From Longimicrobiales bacterium (GTDB taxonomy: Bacteria; Gemmatimonadota; Gemmatimonadetes; Longimicrobiales; Gaopeijiaceae): a stretch of 39,364 nucleotides of DNA. Numbering within the stretch: position 1 is the first letter of the stretch; every line of letters begins with the position of its first letter. The translations under genes were made by a program, and so were the position numbers. Under the pieces are notes generated by a model. It did not search any database. It worked only from the letters and a program-made list of their open reading frames with translations, and was not told the DNA's origin. Shown one piece after another: positions 25,102-34,500 of the stretch. The stretch lies in NCBI GenBank assembly GCA_028278645.1, contig JANQDZ010000100.1, positions 1 through 39,364 on the forward strand. The letters are read 5' to 3'.

Positions 25102-26763
25102 TCAGGTGGCCCTTTCCAACAGGAGCTGGTTGGTCTCGGACCGGGACTCACCCACAGATGTGACGTAGACCGCCTTCTTGTCGAAGACCGGGCAAGCATA
25201 CTCACAAGCACCACACCCGGTGCACAGGGCGGGATCTACCCGTGGGCGTTGCACCCTCACCTCGTTTCCATCGATGTCGATGGCGGTCTCTTCTCGGAGG
25301 TAGATGGCCTTCGGGCTGACCGGGCACCACTCCTCGCAGACAATACAGGGGGTCGCCATGGCCCACGGCAGGCACCGGCCCCGGTCGAAGAAAGCGGTGC
25401 CCATCCGCATTGGCGGGGTGTCATCATCCCCCACCTTCTCCTCGAAAGACAGCTCTTGAATGGCTCCCGTGGGGCAGACCTGCCCACAGAGTGTGCACGT
25501 TGGCTCGCAGTATCCGATTTTGGGGATCATGTAAGGGGTCCATAAACCCTCGAACCCTGATTCCAGGATGGTCGGGTGAAGGGCGTTGTTCGGACAGACG
25601 CGCATGCACTGCCCGCATCGGATACATCGTTCCAGGAAGTTGTTCTCCGGCAGGGAACCCGGGGGCCGGATCAGGAAAGCAGACCGTTTGACCTCGAAGG
25701 CATCCCCGGAACGGAACAACGGCACCGCCACCACGCCTGCGGCCAGGGAGCCCACGACCTTCCTTCGGGTGACATCCACCTCCGCTGTCCCGGCTGGGTT
25801 CTCACGGGTGTCTTCCTGCTGCGGGAAGAACCGGAAATGGAGGGCCCCATCCGGGCAAGACGCCTCACAATTCAGACACAGATGGCACTCGGATTGTCTC
25901 CACTTACTTCCGACAATGGGATTGTCGCCCCCCTGACAGTTCAGGAGGCATTTGTTGCACCCGCCGCAGGCCTCTTCGTCCTTCTGGAGGCCGAAGATGG
26001 CGAAGCGGGAGAAGACGCCTAGCATTGCGCCAAGGGGGCAGATGCCTCGGCACCAAAACCGGGTAAAAACCCGGTTCAGCAGCAGAATCGACGCGAAGAG
26101 GACCCCGATCAGGAGAACCCCGTGGAAGTGGGCCTGCCGGTAGGGCAGCACGGCCACATCGAGAACGTCGTAGATGCCCCCCGCCACAGCGGCAATCGGC
26201 GTGATCCCGGTATTCCGGGCAGCGGCCGTCATGGCCAGGGCGCCGGTGTGGAGCGTGGGAAGGACGGCCGTTCCGATAGACCGGGCCAGCAGGGGCAATG
26301 GATCGAGGAGCCCCGCTTGGAGGCTCCCCAGCAGCGCGGCGCCCGTGACGAAGAAGAAGATGTAGTACTTGATGCGTTGGTACGGCTTATACCGGTTCGA
26401 GTCGAGAAGACGTTTCCCCTTCCGCTCCTTCCGCTCCGACTTGAAGGCGGACATCCAGTGGTTCAGGGTCCCAAAAGGACAAATCCATCCGCAAAAAAAC
26501 CGCCCCATGAAGATCGTCGGGACCAGGATGACCAGAGACCAGAGCAGGCCCTTGTACAGAGACCCACTGGCGAGGAGGGTCATGAGAGCTGTGAGAGGAT
26601 CGAACTCTAGAGCGATGGAGACGGGATATGGGAGCTGGATCTCCGAAACCTCAGCTGGATTAAAATCCACATCGAAAGTGGTCTTGAGAACCAGCCAGAT
26701 GAAGATGAAGAAAAACGTGACCTGAGAGGCTCGTCTGAGGTTCCGTGCGGTACGGATGGTCAT
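25102..26763 (-). CDS. NapH-like membrane polyferredoxin fused to a four-cluster ferredoxin
   Basis: 553 aa from the start at 26763, chosen because AGGTGG lies 7 bases upstream and MTIRTARNLRRASQ leads straight into the first TM. The open frame continues upstream to 26895 only inside the DUF362 gene. The N-terminal half has about five TM helices with the two NapH/NosR/CcoG Cys motifs FCGWICPFG (90-98) and WCRGICPLG (237-245), then two cluster motifs (C266-C276, C293-C303). A twin-arginine motif, TRRKVVGSLAAGVVAVPLF (332-350), starts a second, NapG-like half with four cluster motifs (C380-C390, C419-C430, C464-C480, C514-C524). The protein should pass electrons from quinol or cytoplasmic donors to exported enzymes. 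The neighbouring Tat-exported AKRs and DUF362 proteins are the likely clients. Confidence 0.92.
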   Translation of the reverse strand: MTIRTARNLRRASQVTFFFIFIWLVLKTTFDVDFNPAEVSEIQLPYPVSIALEFDPLTALMTLLASGSLYKGLLWSLVILVPTIFMGRFFCGWICPFGTLNHWMSAFKSERKERKGKRLLDSNRYKPYQRIKYYIFFFVTGAALLGSLQAGLLDPLPLLARSIGTAVLPTLHTGALAMTAAARNTGITPIAAVAGGIYDVLDVAVLPYRQAHFHGVLLIGVLFASILLLNRVFTRFWCRGICPLGAMLGVFSRFAIFGLQKDEEACGGCNKCLLNCQGGDNPIVGSKWRQSECHLCLNCEASCPDGALHFRFFPQQEDTRENPAGTAEVDVTRRKVVGSLAAGVVAVPLFRSGDAFEVKRSAFLIRPPGSLPENNFLERCIRCGQCMRVCPNNALHPTILESGFEGLWTPYMIPKIGYCEPTCTLCGQVCPTGAIQELSFEEKVGDDDTPPMRMGTAFFDRGRCLPWAMATPCIVCEEWCPVSPKAIYLREETAIDIDGNEVRVQRPRVDPALCTGCGACEYACPVFDKKAVYVTSVGESRSETNQLLLERAT

Positions 26764-26770
26764 GGAAGGT

Positions 26771-26776
26771 CCACCT
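26771..26776 (-). promoter_or_regulatory. Ribosome binding site fixing the polyferredoxin start
   Basis: On the minus strand AGGTGG stands 7 bases before the ATG at 26763. It supports this start over the longer open frame that overlaps the upstream DUF362 gene. Confidence 0.75.
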
Positions 26777-26779
26777 GCA

Positions 26780-27742
26780 TCAGATGATCTCCTTGTAGCC
26801 GGCAGCCTGATAGTCGAGGGTGCCAACCCCGGCCCGGTCCGCCAGTACGATGTGGCCGACTCGATCCGGGTCGAGGCCGAGGAACTCGGCACCACGGGCG
26901 TCCGCCGCTACCTGGTCGGTCGAGCAAAGCACCGTGTTCTCGATCCTGACGTCGTCGAGAGATCCACCCTGCGGGCCGCTTCTGAAAAGGACCCTGGTGC
27001 CGTCGACGACGGTGAGGGTGGGCCGGGTGAAGGCCGCGAGATCCACGATGGACTGCTCGATCTCCTGGTGGAGCCGGTTTCGGCGTCCTCCCAGGATCCC
27101 GTAGAGGTTCTTCATGCCGATGGTGCACAGGGTGAGGTTGTGGTGTTTGATCACAGGCATGTTGATGAACCGATCGGCCTCAACAAAATGTCGAAGAACC
27201 TCCCATTCCCGCAGGACGGACCCACCCAGGTCGATCTCCCCATAGTCCTCTTCCGCCGGAAGCTTCACCTCGGCCCCGGCGCTCTCCGCCGCCTCCCTCA
27301 CTCCCGACCGTAGGAAGCTCCGCCTGGGATCGTTGCACGATACGTCCGACACGGTTACCTGGGCTGCGCCGGCACCAAAACAAAGCCGGACCATCTCGCT
27401 CACCAATGCCGGATTTGTATTGGCTCCCTGAGCAGGAGACCGATCCCATCCGACGTTGGGTTTCACGACCACCCGCTCTCCCGTCTTCACAAACCGCCCG
27501 ATTCCACCGATCCCTTCCAGAGCGGCGTTCAAGGCCGCCGCCGGATCTTCATTCCTGGCGGAAGTGAGGATCGGGAAGTTCGAATCCGGTGGAACCTCAA
27601 AGCTCGCCGTTTTGGAAAGCACGGTTCGGCGTGCGGTCGGTTCCCGGTTATGGAAAGTGAGCCCCGTGGTCCCCGAAACTGCGGCCAGCGCCACGGCTGG
27701 CCCCGTCTTCTTCAGAAAATCCCTACGTTCCATCCTTTCCAA
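26780..27742 (-). CDS. Tat-exported DUF362 family protein (copy 2)
   Basis: 320-aa DUF362 protein of the common type. The Tat motif RRDFLKK (6-12) starts the signal, and the mature region begins near residue 30. Family landmarks are 'VVVKPNVGWD' (91-100), 'GAAQVTVSDVSCND' (126-138), 'MPVIKHHNLTLCTIGMKNLYGI' in part (195-216), 'LTVVDGTRVL' (243-252) and 'DQVAADARGAEFLG'. It lacks ferredoxin-type Cys clusters. It is first in a two-gene minus-strand unit, with the polyferredoxin start 16 bp beyond its stop, which argues that the two work together. It diverges from the Tat-exported AKR gene across 111 bp. The family's reaction is unknown, and a role as redox or metal-binding partner of the polyferredoxin is inference. 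Confidence 0.92.
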   Translation of the reverse strand: MERMERRDFLKKTGPAVALAAVSGTTGLTFHNREPTARRTVLSKTASFEVPPDSNFPILTSARNEDPAAALNAALEGIGGIGRFVKTGERVVVKPNVGWDRSPAQGANTNPALVSEMVRLCFGAGAAQVTVSDVSCNDPRRSFLRSGVREAAESAGAEVKLPAEEDYGEIDLGGSVLREWEVLRHFVEADRFINMPVIKHHNLTLCTIGMKNLYGILGGRRNRLHQEIEQSIVDLAAFTRPTLTVVDGTRVLFRSGPQGGSLDDVRIENTVLCSTDQVAADARGAEFLGLDPDRVGHIVLADRAGVGTLDYQAAGYKEII

Positions 27743-27853
27743 TGCCCTTTCCGTGCCTAGATTGCGGCACTCGCCCAGTATATGGGTGGGTCAAGTGTGC
27801 CAGCAATCACACTTCAAACTCGTAGGAATCTTTGCTTCTGCCTTGGAGGTGGG
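27743..27853. promoter_or_regulatory. Divergent promoter region inside the redox locus
   Basis: This 111-bp gap between the DUF362/polyferredoxin unit (minus) and the AKR genes (plus) must hold promoters for both. A TATATG lies near 27780, but no well-spaced -35 box goes with it. GGAGG at 27845-27849 sets the AKR start at 27854. Confidence 0.5.
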
Positions 27854-29185
27854 ATGACGGACCAACGAGAGGTGAGCCGCCGAGGGTTTTTGAAGAAGAC
27901 CGGCATTGCTGCCATGGGAGGCGCGGTCGTCTCCGAAAGAGGCATTCAGGTGGATCCAGGTGGCCCGAAAACCCAGGAACTGAGGATCCAAGCGCACCGA
28001 ACGCTGGGCCGGACGGGCTTCGAGGTTTCGGACATCGGCTTCGGGGCCGGATTCCTGACCAACGCCAATGTCTTGGCAGTGGGCCTGGACCTGGGGATCA
28101 ACTACATCGACACCGCCGAGCACTACATGAACGGCCAGTCGGAGCGGGCGGTTGGGGAAGTGCTCAGGGGCAGAGATCGAAGCTCGATTTTTATCACTAC
28201 TAAGCTCAACCTCTCTTTCGGGGGTGGGAGCACAAAGGAGGATCTCAAGCGGCGTTTTTCCGCTTGCCTCGAGCGCATGCAGACGGACTACGCCGACTGC
28301 CTGATGATCCACATGACCCCTCGGGTGGAAGAGGTGAAACACGAGCCTTACCACGAAGCCGTCCGAGAGCTCAAGGCAGAAGGTCGAGTACGGTTCTCAG
28401 GTCTCTCGAATCATGGCACGGAGCACTCGGTATACGGCCGCATCGAGAGCCCGATGGAAGACGTCCTCGGGGCCGCTGCCGAGGACGGGCGCTTCGATGT
28501 GGCCTTGTTCGTCTACAACTTCCTGCAGAAGGATCAGGGGGAACGCATCATCGATGCCTGTCAGGCAAAGGGCATGGGCGTGACGCTCATGAAGACCAAC
28601 CCCGTGGGAGTAGTTACCCGGGCCTCAAAGAATGCCGCAGCGGCCAGGGCCAGCGGCCGGATCTCAGAGGCGAGAGACCGACTGCTACGTGACTACGAAG
28701 CTTGGGCTGAAGCCGCTGAAGAGTTCAAAGCCCGGCACGGGGTCCGGTCCGCTACAGAGGTCCGAGACGCAGCAATCAAGTTCTGCCTGGATCACCAGGG
28801 CGTCCATTCGGTTTGCCCGACCATGAACACGTTCGACGAGCTCGAGGCGTTTGTAGCTCTCTCCGGACAAACCCTATCTTCCGAAGAATCCCCCCTGCTG
28901 GCCAGCTACCAGGACCTGTTGGGATCCTACTACTGCCGTCATGCGTGCGGCATTTGTGAAGCGGCGTGCCCGCTGAACGTGCCGGTCAACACCATTGCCC
29001 GGTACGGCCACTACTTCAACGTCCAGAGCAGGGAGAAGCAGGCCATCCAGAAGTACGCCAAGCTCCCGGGTCCCCGAGCGGCCCCCTGTGCCGACTGTGA
29101 AGGCCATTGTGAAGCCGCTTGCCCGTTCGGGGTGCGGGCACGCAGTCTACTGACCAGAGCGCACGAGAACCTCACCCTGGCATAA
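27854..29185 (+). CDS. Tat-exported aldo/keto reductase with C-terminal Fe-S motifs (copy 1)
   Basis: 443 aa from the ATG at 27854, chosen for GGAGG 4 bases upstream and for the Tat signal SRRGFLKK (8-15) that follows. The AKR barrel spans about 45-345. The tetrad is intact: D86 and Y91 in 'YIDTAEHY', K117 in 'ITTK' and H153 in 'MIHM'. The C-terminal domain (about 355-443) has two cysteine clusters, C361-x3-C365-x2-C368-x3-C372 and C412-x2-C415-x3-C419-x3-C423, separated by a helical segment, fitting two [4Fe-4S] clusters. It is probably an oxidoreductase working outside the membrane with electrons from the polyferredoxin. NAD(P)H is not normally available there, so a bound cofactor exported with the folded protein is likely. 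The paralogue follows 21 bp downstream. Confidence 0.93.
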   Translation: MTDQREVSRRGFLKKTGIAAMGGAVVSERGIQVDPGGPKTQELRIQAHRTLGRTGFEVSDIGFGAGFLTNANVLAVGLDLGINYIDTAEHYMNGQSERAVGEVLRGRDRSSIFITTKLNLSFGGGSTKEDLKRRFSACLERMQTDYADCLMIHMTPRVEEVKHEPYHEAVRELKAEGRVRFSGLSNHGTEHSVYGRIESPMEDVLGAAAEDGRFDVALFVYNFLQKDQGERIIDACQAKGMGVTLMKTNPVGVVTRASKNAAAARASGRISEARDRLLRDYEAWAEAAEEFKARHGVRSATEVRDAAIKFCLDHQGVHSVCPTMNTFDELEAFVALSGQTLSSEESPLLASYQDLLGSYYCRHACGICEAACPLNVPVNTIARYGHYFNVQSREKQAIQKYAKLPGPRAAPCADCEGHCEAACPFGVRARSLLTRAHENLTLA

Positions 29186-29206
29186 AAACCCGAACGGAGC
29201 CCTACC

Positions 29207-30601
29207 ATGGCCAAGGATCGGCGGTCACCCGACGGAAACGGCGAGATCTCGAGGAGGAATTTCGTAAGAGCGGGAGGCGCCGCCGCGGCGGGTAGCGCAA
29301 TCCTTGGCGGGGCGGCAGCACCCCTGGCCGGTAGCCCGCTTGCCCCGGAAGAGAGCCCGAGCCTATTCCCCTCCGTGCCGCGCCAGGAAGCCCGGATCCA
29401 AACGTACAGAACCCTGGGGCGCACCGGGTTCCAGGTGTCGGACGTGGGAATGGGGAGTGTCCCCCTCCGTGAGACCTCTGTGGTCCGGTATGCCTATGAC
29501 AAAGGCGTCAACTACTTCGACACAGCCGAGGGTTATGGCAACGGCGCTGCGGAGCGGGCCATCGGAGAAGCGCTCCAGCACATGGAGCGGGACAAGGTCT
29601 TCATCGCAACCAAAGCTCGGGTGGGAGAGAGAGAGAACGCCGAGGCGGTAATCGAGAAAGTCCGGCAGTGCCTTCAACGCCTGAACACGGACTACATCGA
29701 CTCCTTCTCCATGCACGCGGTCCCCAGCGTGGAGGCCCTGGGCCACCCAGGGTACCACGCAGCCATGGACCAGTTGAAAGCAGAAGGAAGAGTCCGCTTC
29801 ACCGGGGTGTCCAACCACGGTCCCGGCATGGGCGAGATCCTGAGCGCCGCTGCGGAGGACGGCCGTTTCGACATGATGCTGCTGGTCTACAACTTCATGA
29901 ACCATGAAGAGAGTGATCAGATCATCGCGGCCTGCAAAGCCAACAACGTCGGCACCACCGCCATGAAAACTTCCCCCGGCTCCCTGGAGTACGAGCCGGT
30001 GGACCCCGCCAACCTCTCCGAAAGCCAACAGCGGTACATCGAGCGCTTGACGAGTCGTGGCCAATCCCGGGAACGGGCCCTGGAACGCCTCCAATCCCAG
30101 GCCAACAGACAGAAAGACACGTACGACAAGACCCGACCTTTTGCCGAACGGTACGGGATCCAGACTCAGGACCAGCTGCGCCTGGGAAGCATCCACTGGG
30201 TCCTTCAGAACCCCGACATGCATACGGCCTGCATCTCTTTCACCGAGTTCGAGTTGATAGACAAAGTAGTCCCCCTTTCCGGCACCAGGCTCACTTCACC
30301 TGAGGAGCATATGCTCCGGCAGATCAGCCTGGTGCTGGGCGACCAGTATTGCAGACACGGCTGTTCCGACTGCCTGGATTCATGCCCCTTCCAGGTCCCG
30401 GTAAGCACCGTCATGCGATACGCTTACTACTACCAGGGGCAAAAACGAGAGAAGTACGCTATGTCGAAGTACGCCGCTTTGAAGGAGAAGTCAGCAACAC
30501 TTTGTCTCGATTGCGTGGGAAAATGTGAAGGTGCCTGCACACACGGATTGGACATTCAGACCACCATGCATCAGGCCCATGCTCTTTTGACCCTGGCGTA
30601 A
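29207..30601 (+). CDS. Tat-exported aldo/keto reductase with C-terminal Fe-S motifs (copy 2)
   Basis: 464-aa paralogue of the preceding gene, with the same domain order. The Tat motif is SRRNFVR (15-21), followed by an Ala/Gly-rich hydrophobic region and a linker of about 20 residues. The AKR tetrad is D105 and Y110 ('YFDTAEGYG'), K136 ('IATK') and H170 ('SMHA'). An insertion relative to other AKRs (about 258-312) is polar and helical, with many Arg and Gln. The C-terminal clusters are C382-x3-C386-x2-C389-x3-C393 and C433-x2-C436-x3-C440-x3-C444. The last Cys is followed by Thr, not Pro. Both proteins end in 'LTLA'. The tandem genes suggest a heteromeric enzyme or two related substrates. Confidence 0.93.
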   Translation: MAKDRRSPDGNGEISRRNFVRAGGAAAAGSAILGGAAAPLAGSPLAPEESPSLFPSVPRQEARIQTYRTLGRTGFQVSDVGMGSVPLRETSVVRYAYDKGVNYFDTAEGYGNGAAERAIGEALQHMERDKVFIATKARVGERENAEAVIEKVRQCLQRLNTDYIDSFSMHAVPSVEALGHPGYHAAMDQLKAEGRVRFTGVSNHGPGMGEILSAAAEDGRFDMMLLVYNFMNHEESDQIIAACKANNVGTTAMKTSPGSLEYEPVDPANLSESQQRYIERLTSRGQSRERALERLQSQANRQKDTYDKTRPFAERYGIQTQDQLRLGSIHWVLQNPDMHTACISFTEFELIDKVVPLSGTRLTSPEEHMLRQISLVLGDQYCRHGCSDCLDSCPFQVPVSTVMRYAYYYQGQKREKYAMSKYAALKEKSATLCLDCVGKCEGACTHGLDIQTTMHQAHALLTLA

Positions 30602-30649
30602 ACGATCCAATCCCAAAACCCAAATCGAAATAAACCCGGAGGTGACGTC

Positions 30650-31498
30650 GTGGGATTAACAAATAGAAACACGGTCCTGGTCCCGGGCCTCTTCCTGGCC
30701 CTGCTTCCCCTGGTGGGATGCTCCAGCGGCGGGTCCGAGTTCCCGGAGGTAGAGGGATGGACCCAGCCAGGTGAGGTGCTCTTCTACGACGCTGACACCC
30801 TTTGGGAGTACATCAACGGTGCCGCCGAGCTGTTCGTTTCTTACGGAGTCCAGAGCTGCCGTACCACCGACCTCTCCTCGGGGGACCTGACCGTCACGGT
30901 GGACCTCTACGATATGGGGACCCCGCTAAACGCCTATGGAGTCTTCGAGCAGGAATCCTCAGGTGAAACGGTAGAAGTGGCGGGCGCGGTGGCTGCCCTG
31001 GTCTCCCCTCCTTACCAGGCACTCCTGCTGAAGGGAAGCACGTACGCCAAGGTGAACGTGTTCGAGGGAGAGCTCACGATGGAATCCGGGCAGGGGCTCC
31101 TCGAGGCGCTGGCGGCAGGCCTTCCTGGCCAAGCCACGCCGCCGGCCGAATTTGGCCTACTTCCTTCAGAGGGACTCATGGAAGGATCCCATTCCTTCCA
31201 GGCCGAGGCCTTTCTGGGTTTGACCGAGCTCACCGACTGCGTCTTCGCGAATTACTCCAGAGATGGCGAAGAAAGCTGGCAGGGATTCGTGGTGCTCCCC
31301 GACGCGGCTCAAGAGGTTTGGGATCACCTTTCGGGCGAATGGGAATCGGTGGAGAGCGGCGGGTCCGAGGTGAAGTTCAGGGAAGTCCCCTATCGGGGCC
31401 TCGTGGGGGTCACCTGGACCGATCGCGGATTGATGGGGGTGACCGGGGCCGCCGACCAAGAGGCTTTACTGGCCCGATTGGACGGGTTCGCTCACTGA
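30650..31498 (+). CDS. YING/DMGT-motif lipoprotein, DUF6599-like (copy 2)
   Basis: 282-aa lipoprotein beginning with GTG at 30650, with CGGAGG 7 bases upstream. The signal peptide ends at the lipobox LVGC (C24). The core repeats the copy 1 block: 'LWEYINGAAELFVSYGV' (51-67) and 'TVDLYDMGTPLNAYGVFEQE' (83-102). The C-terminal half has a shorter second unit and ends 'ALLARLDGFAH'. It lies 48 bp after the second AKR gene and closes the plus-strand run, with a terminator at 31524. Having one member of this family at each end of the locus suggests each serves a different exported enzyme. Function unknown. Confidence 0.88.
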   Translation: MGLTNRNTVLVPGLFLALLPLVGCSSGGSEFPEVEGWTQPGEVLFYDADTLWEYINGAAELFVSYGVQSCRTTDLSSGDLTVTVDLYDMGTPLNAYGVFEQESSGETVEVAGAVAALVSPPYQALLLKGSTYAKVNVFEGELTMESGQGLLEALAAGLPGQATPPAEFGLLPSEGLMEGSHSFQAEAFLGLTELTDCVFANYSRDGEESWQGFVVLPDAAQEVWDHLSGEWESVESGGSEVKFREVPYRGLVGVTWTDRGLMGVTGAADQEALLARLDGFAH

Positions 31499-31523
31499 CG
31501 AACCTCGGGGAAAACAGACAGAA

Positions 31524-31560
31524 CCCCGGGCCGGCCAACCAACGCCGACCCGGGGTATTT
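31524..31560 (+). terminator. Terminator hairpin closing the redox locus
   Basis: A 12-bp stem with one mismatch (31524-31535 with 31544-31555; CCCCGGG/CCCGGGG core), an 8-base loop and then TATTTCGAGTTT. It sits between convergent genes and could serve both strands. The T-run is weak. Confidence 0.7.
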
Positions 31561-31590
31561 CGAGTTTCTGAAGGGTTGGCCCGCCGAGGC

Positions 31591-34500
31591 TCAGCTCCCA
31601 GAGCCGAGAAGTCGGTTCACGGCTTCGGTAAGGGTGTCCAACTCCTCCCTCAGGACCTCGTACCTTTCAAAGGCATCCCGCCCCACCTTCTGGTCTACCC
31701 GGGAAGTCATCCCGGCGAGGTAGGTGATGTGGGTTTGTAGCCCCGGCTGGCTGTACCGAATGGGTCCGGTGATCAGAGCCGCAGCCACCTGGTTCAGGCT
31801 CTGTAGGACCTGGGCATCCCTGCCCGTCGCACCCTGGAGTCTCTCCTGGGCTTCTTCGACGCGAGCCACAAGAGCGCGCACCTCTTCAACCATGGCCCTC
31901 ATTGTCAGGTTGTGGTGGAACTGCTCTTGGAGGTCCTCAGCCGTCAGGCCCTCTTCCGCCAACCTCGGGTCGATGAGGACGTTCAGAGGCTGTGTCAGGA
32001 CGGTGCTCCCTACCGTCAGGCGGACCTGGTATTCCCCCGGAGGGGCACCCAAGCCCGATTCGTGTTGGACATTCCAGACAAAGCGGTTGTGGCCTTCGTT
32101 GGCTGTAACCACCGGGGCCCGCATGCCGCCGAACCGGCCTCCGCCACGCCCGGCCATCATCATGGCCTGTGGTGAGTCGGGGTTCCCTCGGGCCGCGGCG
32201 GGGGCGGCCCCGCGCCCGCTGGAGTAGGAGTTTACGACGTTGTCATGGCCATCCAGAATCTCGATGGTAACCGGGCCCGCCGGGACGGATCCGAGGTAGT
32301 ACTCCACCGTGGGCCCGACAAATGCCCCGCCGTCCCGGGTACGGTACCCGTCCCTTGGCTCATAGAGATAGACGTCGTTCTGGGCCGTAGTGGGCATCAT
32401 CTGGTGGAGGGCCGAGAGGTTGTCCAGGATCCAGAAAGCCCTTCCCTGCGTTGCCACGATGAGGTCCTTCCTGAAGACCTTCATGTCGGCAACGGGCACG
32501 TTGGGCAGGTTTTGCTGGAAGGACTGCCAATGAGCCCCGTTGTCGAATGAGATAAAGAGCCCGAATTCCGTGCCGCCGTAGAGAAGCCCCTCTCTGTCGG
32601 GATCCTCCCTGACCACCCGGGTTGGCCAGTCAGCCGGGATGCCGTTGGTCCCATCTGTCAGGAGCGTCCAGGTGGCTCCATAGTCGTCCGTACGGTAGAT
32701 GTAAGGCGCGTAGTCCCCCAGAAGGAAGCGGTGCACTGCGTAATATGCCGAACCGGGGCGGTGAGGGGACGGCTCAAGGAACTGGACTCGGCCGCCCTCG
32801 GGCAGCCCCGGTGGGGTGATGTTGGTCCAGTTGGCACCGTTGTCTCTGGTGACGTAGAACAGGCCGTCATTGGATCCGGTCCAGATCACTCCAGGTTCGT
32901 GGAGCGATTCCCGAATCGCATAGAGTGTGCTGTAGACCTCCTCACCAGTGACGTCACGGGTGATGGGCCATCCGCTGGCACGCTGGCTGTGAGGTGGATT
33001 CCAGGTCAGGTCGGGAGAGATGGTCTCCCAGGTCACGCCCAGATCCCGGGTCCTGTGGACCTTGTTGGATCCGTAGTACAGGATCTCCGGGTCGTGGGGT
33101 GAGACGTCCATGGGGGAAACCCGTTGGAACCGCAGGATCAGGTTTGGTGGTTCGTTCCCGTAGAGTGACTGGGCCCCGACCCAATAATTCTTCGACTGCC
33201 GGGTGTCCATGTTCATGACGCTGTACTGCCCCTTGCAAGAGCCGTAGACGATGTTGGGTTTGGAAGGGTGGGGGATGATGGGCCCCGTTTCGCAGCCCGG
33301 CCCACTCCACCAGTCCTCCCCCCGTACCCCGCCCGTGGCGGCCATGGAGAGGATGTGGGTCCCGTCGTCCTGCTGGGCGCCGTAGAGCCGATAGGGGAAG
33401 CCGTCGTCTGTCCAGACCCCATAGATCTCCATGGTCGGCTGGTTCATCTGGGTGGACCAGGTCCGCCCACCGTCGATGGACACGTTGGCTCCCCCGTCAT
33501 TGGCCTGAACCATGACATTCCCATCGTTGGGGTCCACCCAGATGTCATGGTTATCGCCGTGGGGCGTGGCCTGGCGGGTCCAAGTTTCCCCACCATCCTT
33601 CGTGAAGAACCAACCTTCGGAACCCCCGTACACCGTGTTTGCATCGGTGGGGTCTGCGCCAAGAGAGGTGTAATAGAACGGACGACCCAGGAGGCCTTGG
33701 GCATCGCTGACCTTCTGCCAACTCTCGCCGTAGTCGTCGGACCGATAGAACCCTGCGTCCGGCTTCGCCTCCACCAAGGCGTACACCCGGTCCGGCTTGG
33801 CTGCCGTGACCGCCAGGTTCCCCTTCCCAATGAGCTCGGTGGGGAGGCCGTTGCGGATGTTTTCCCAGTTCTCCCCCCCGTCGGTGCTCTTGTAGAACCC
33901 GCCCTCGTAGGAACCGCTGATGATGGTCCAGGGCTTCCTCTCGATGCGGTTCATCCAGGCGTAGACGACGTCAGGGTTCCCGGGCTGTAGCTCGACGTCC
34001 ATGGCGCCGGTGCTATCGGAGACAAAGAGCGTTTTTTCCCAGGTCTCCCCGCCGTCCGTGGTCTTGTAGACACCTCGATCGGGGCTGGGTTTGAAGATGT
34101 CACCGTTTGCAGCCACCCAGACGGTGTTGGGGTCGGTGGGGTGGATTTTGACACCGCCGATCTGGCCGACATCGTAAAGGCCCGCGAACGACCAGGTTTC
34201 CCCGCCGTCCGTGGTCTTGTACACGCCCCTCCCCGTGGACACGTTGCTCCTTACCCCGTCGGAACCGGTCCCGAGGTAGATGATGTTCGGATCGGAATCG
34301 GCCACCGCGATGGCCCCCGTGGACCCCAGCGGCACTTGTCCGTCGGTAATGGGAACCCAGGTCTCCCCGTAGTCCGTTGTCCGGAACAACCCCCCGCTGG
34401 CCACGCCCATATAGTAGGTGCCGGGTTGAGAAGGGACTCCGGCGACAGTGGTGGAACGCCCACCCTGGCCTGGACCAACCAACCGGAAGTTCAAGCCATC

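Noticed and set aside
24255-25214. Minus-strand open frame of 319 codons
   Set aside because: It is antisense to the Tat-exported DUF362 gene and shows no start signal or domain.
33268-33990. Plus-strand open frame of 240 codons
   Set aside because: It lies opposite the Asp-box propeller. Its Gly/Val/Pro-rich translation mirrors the repeats there.
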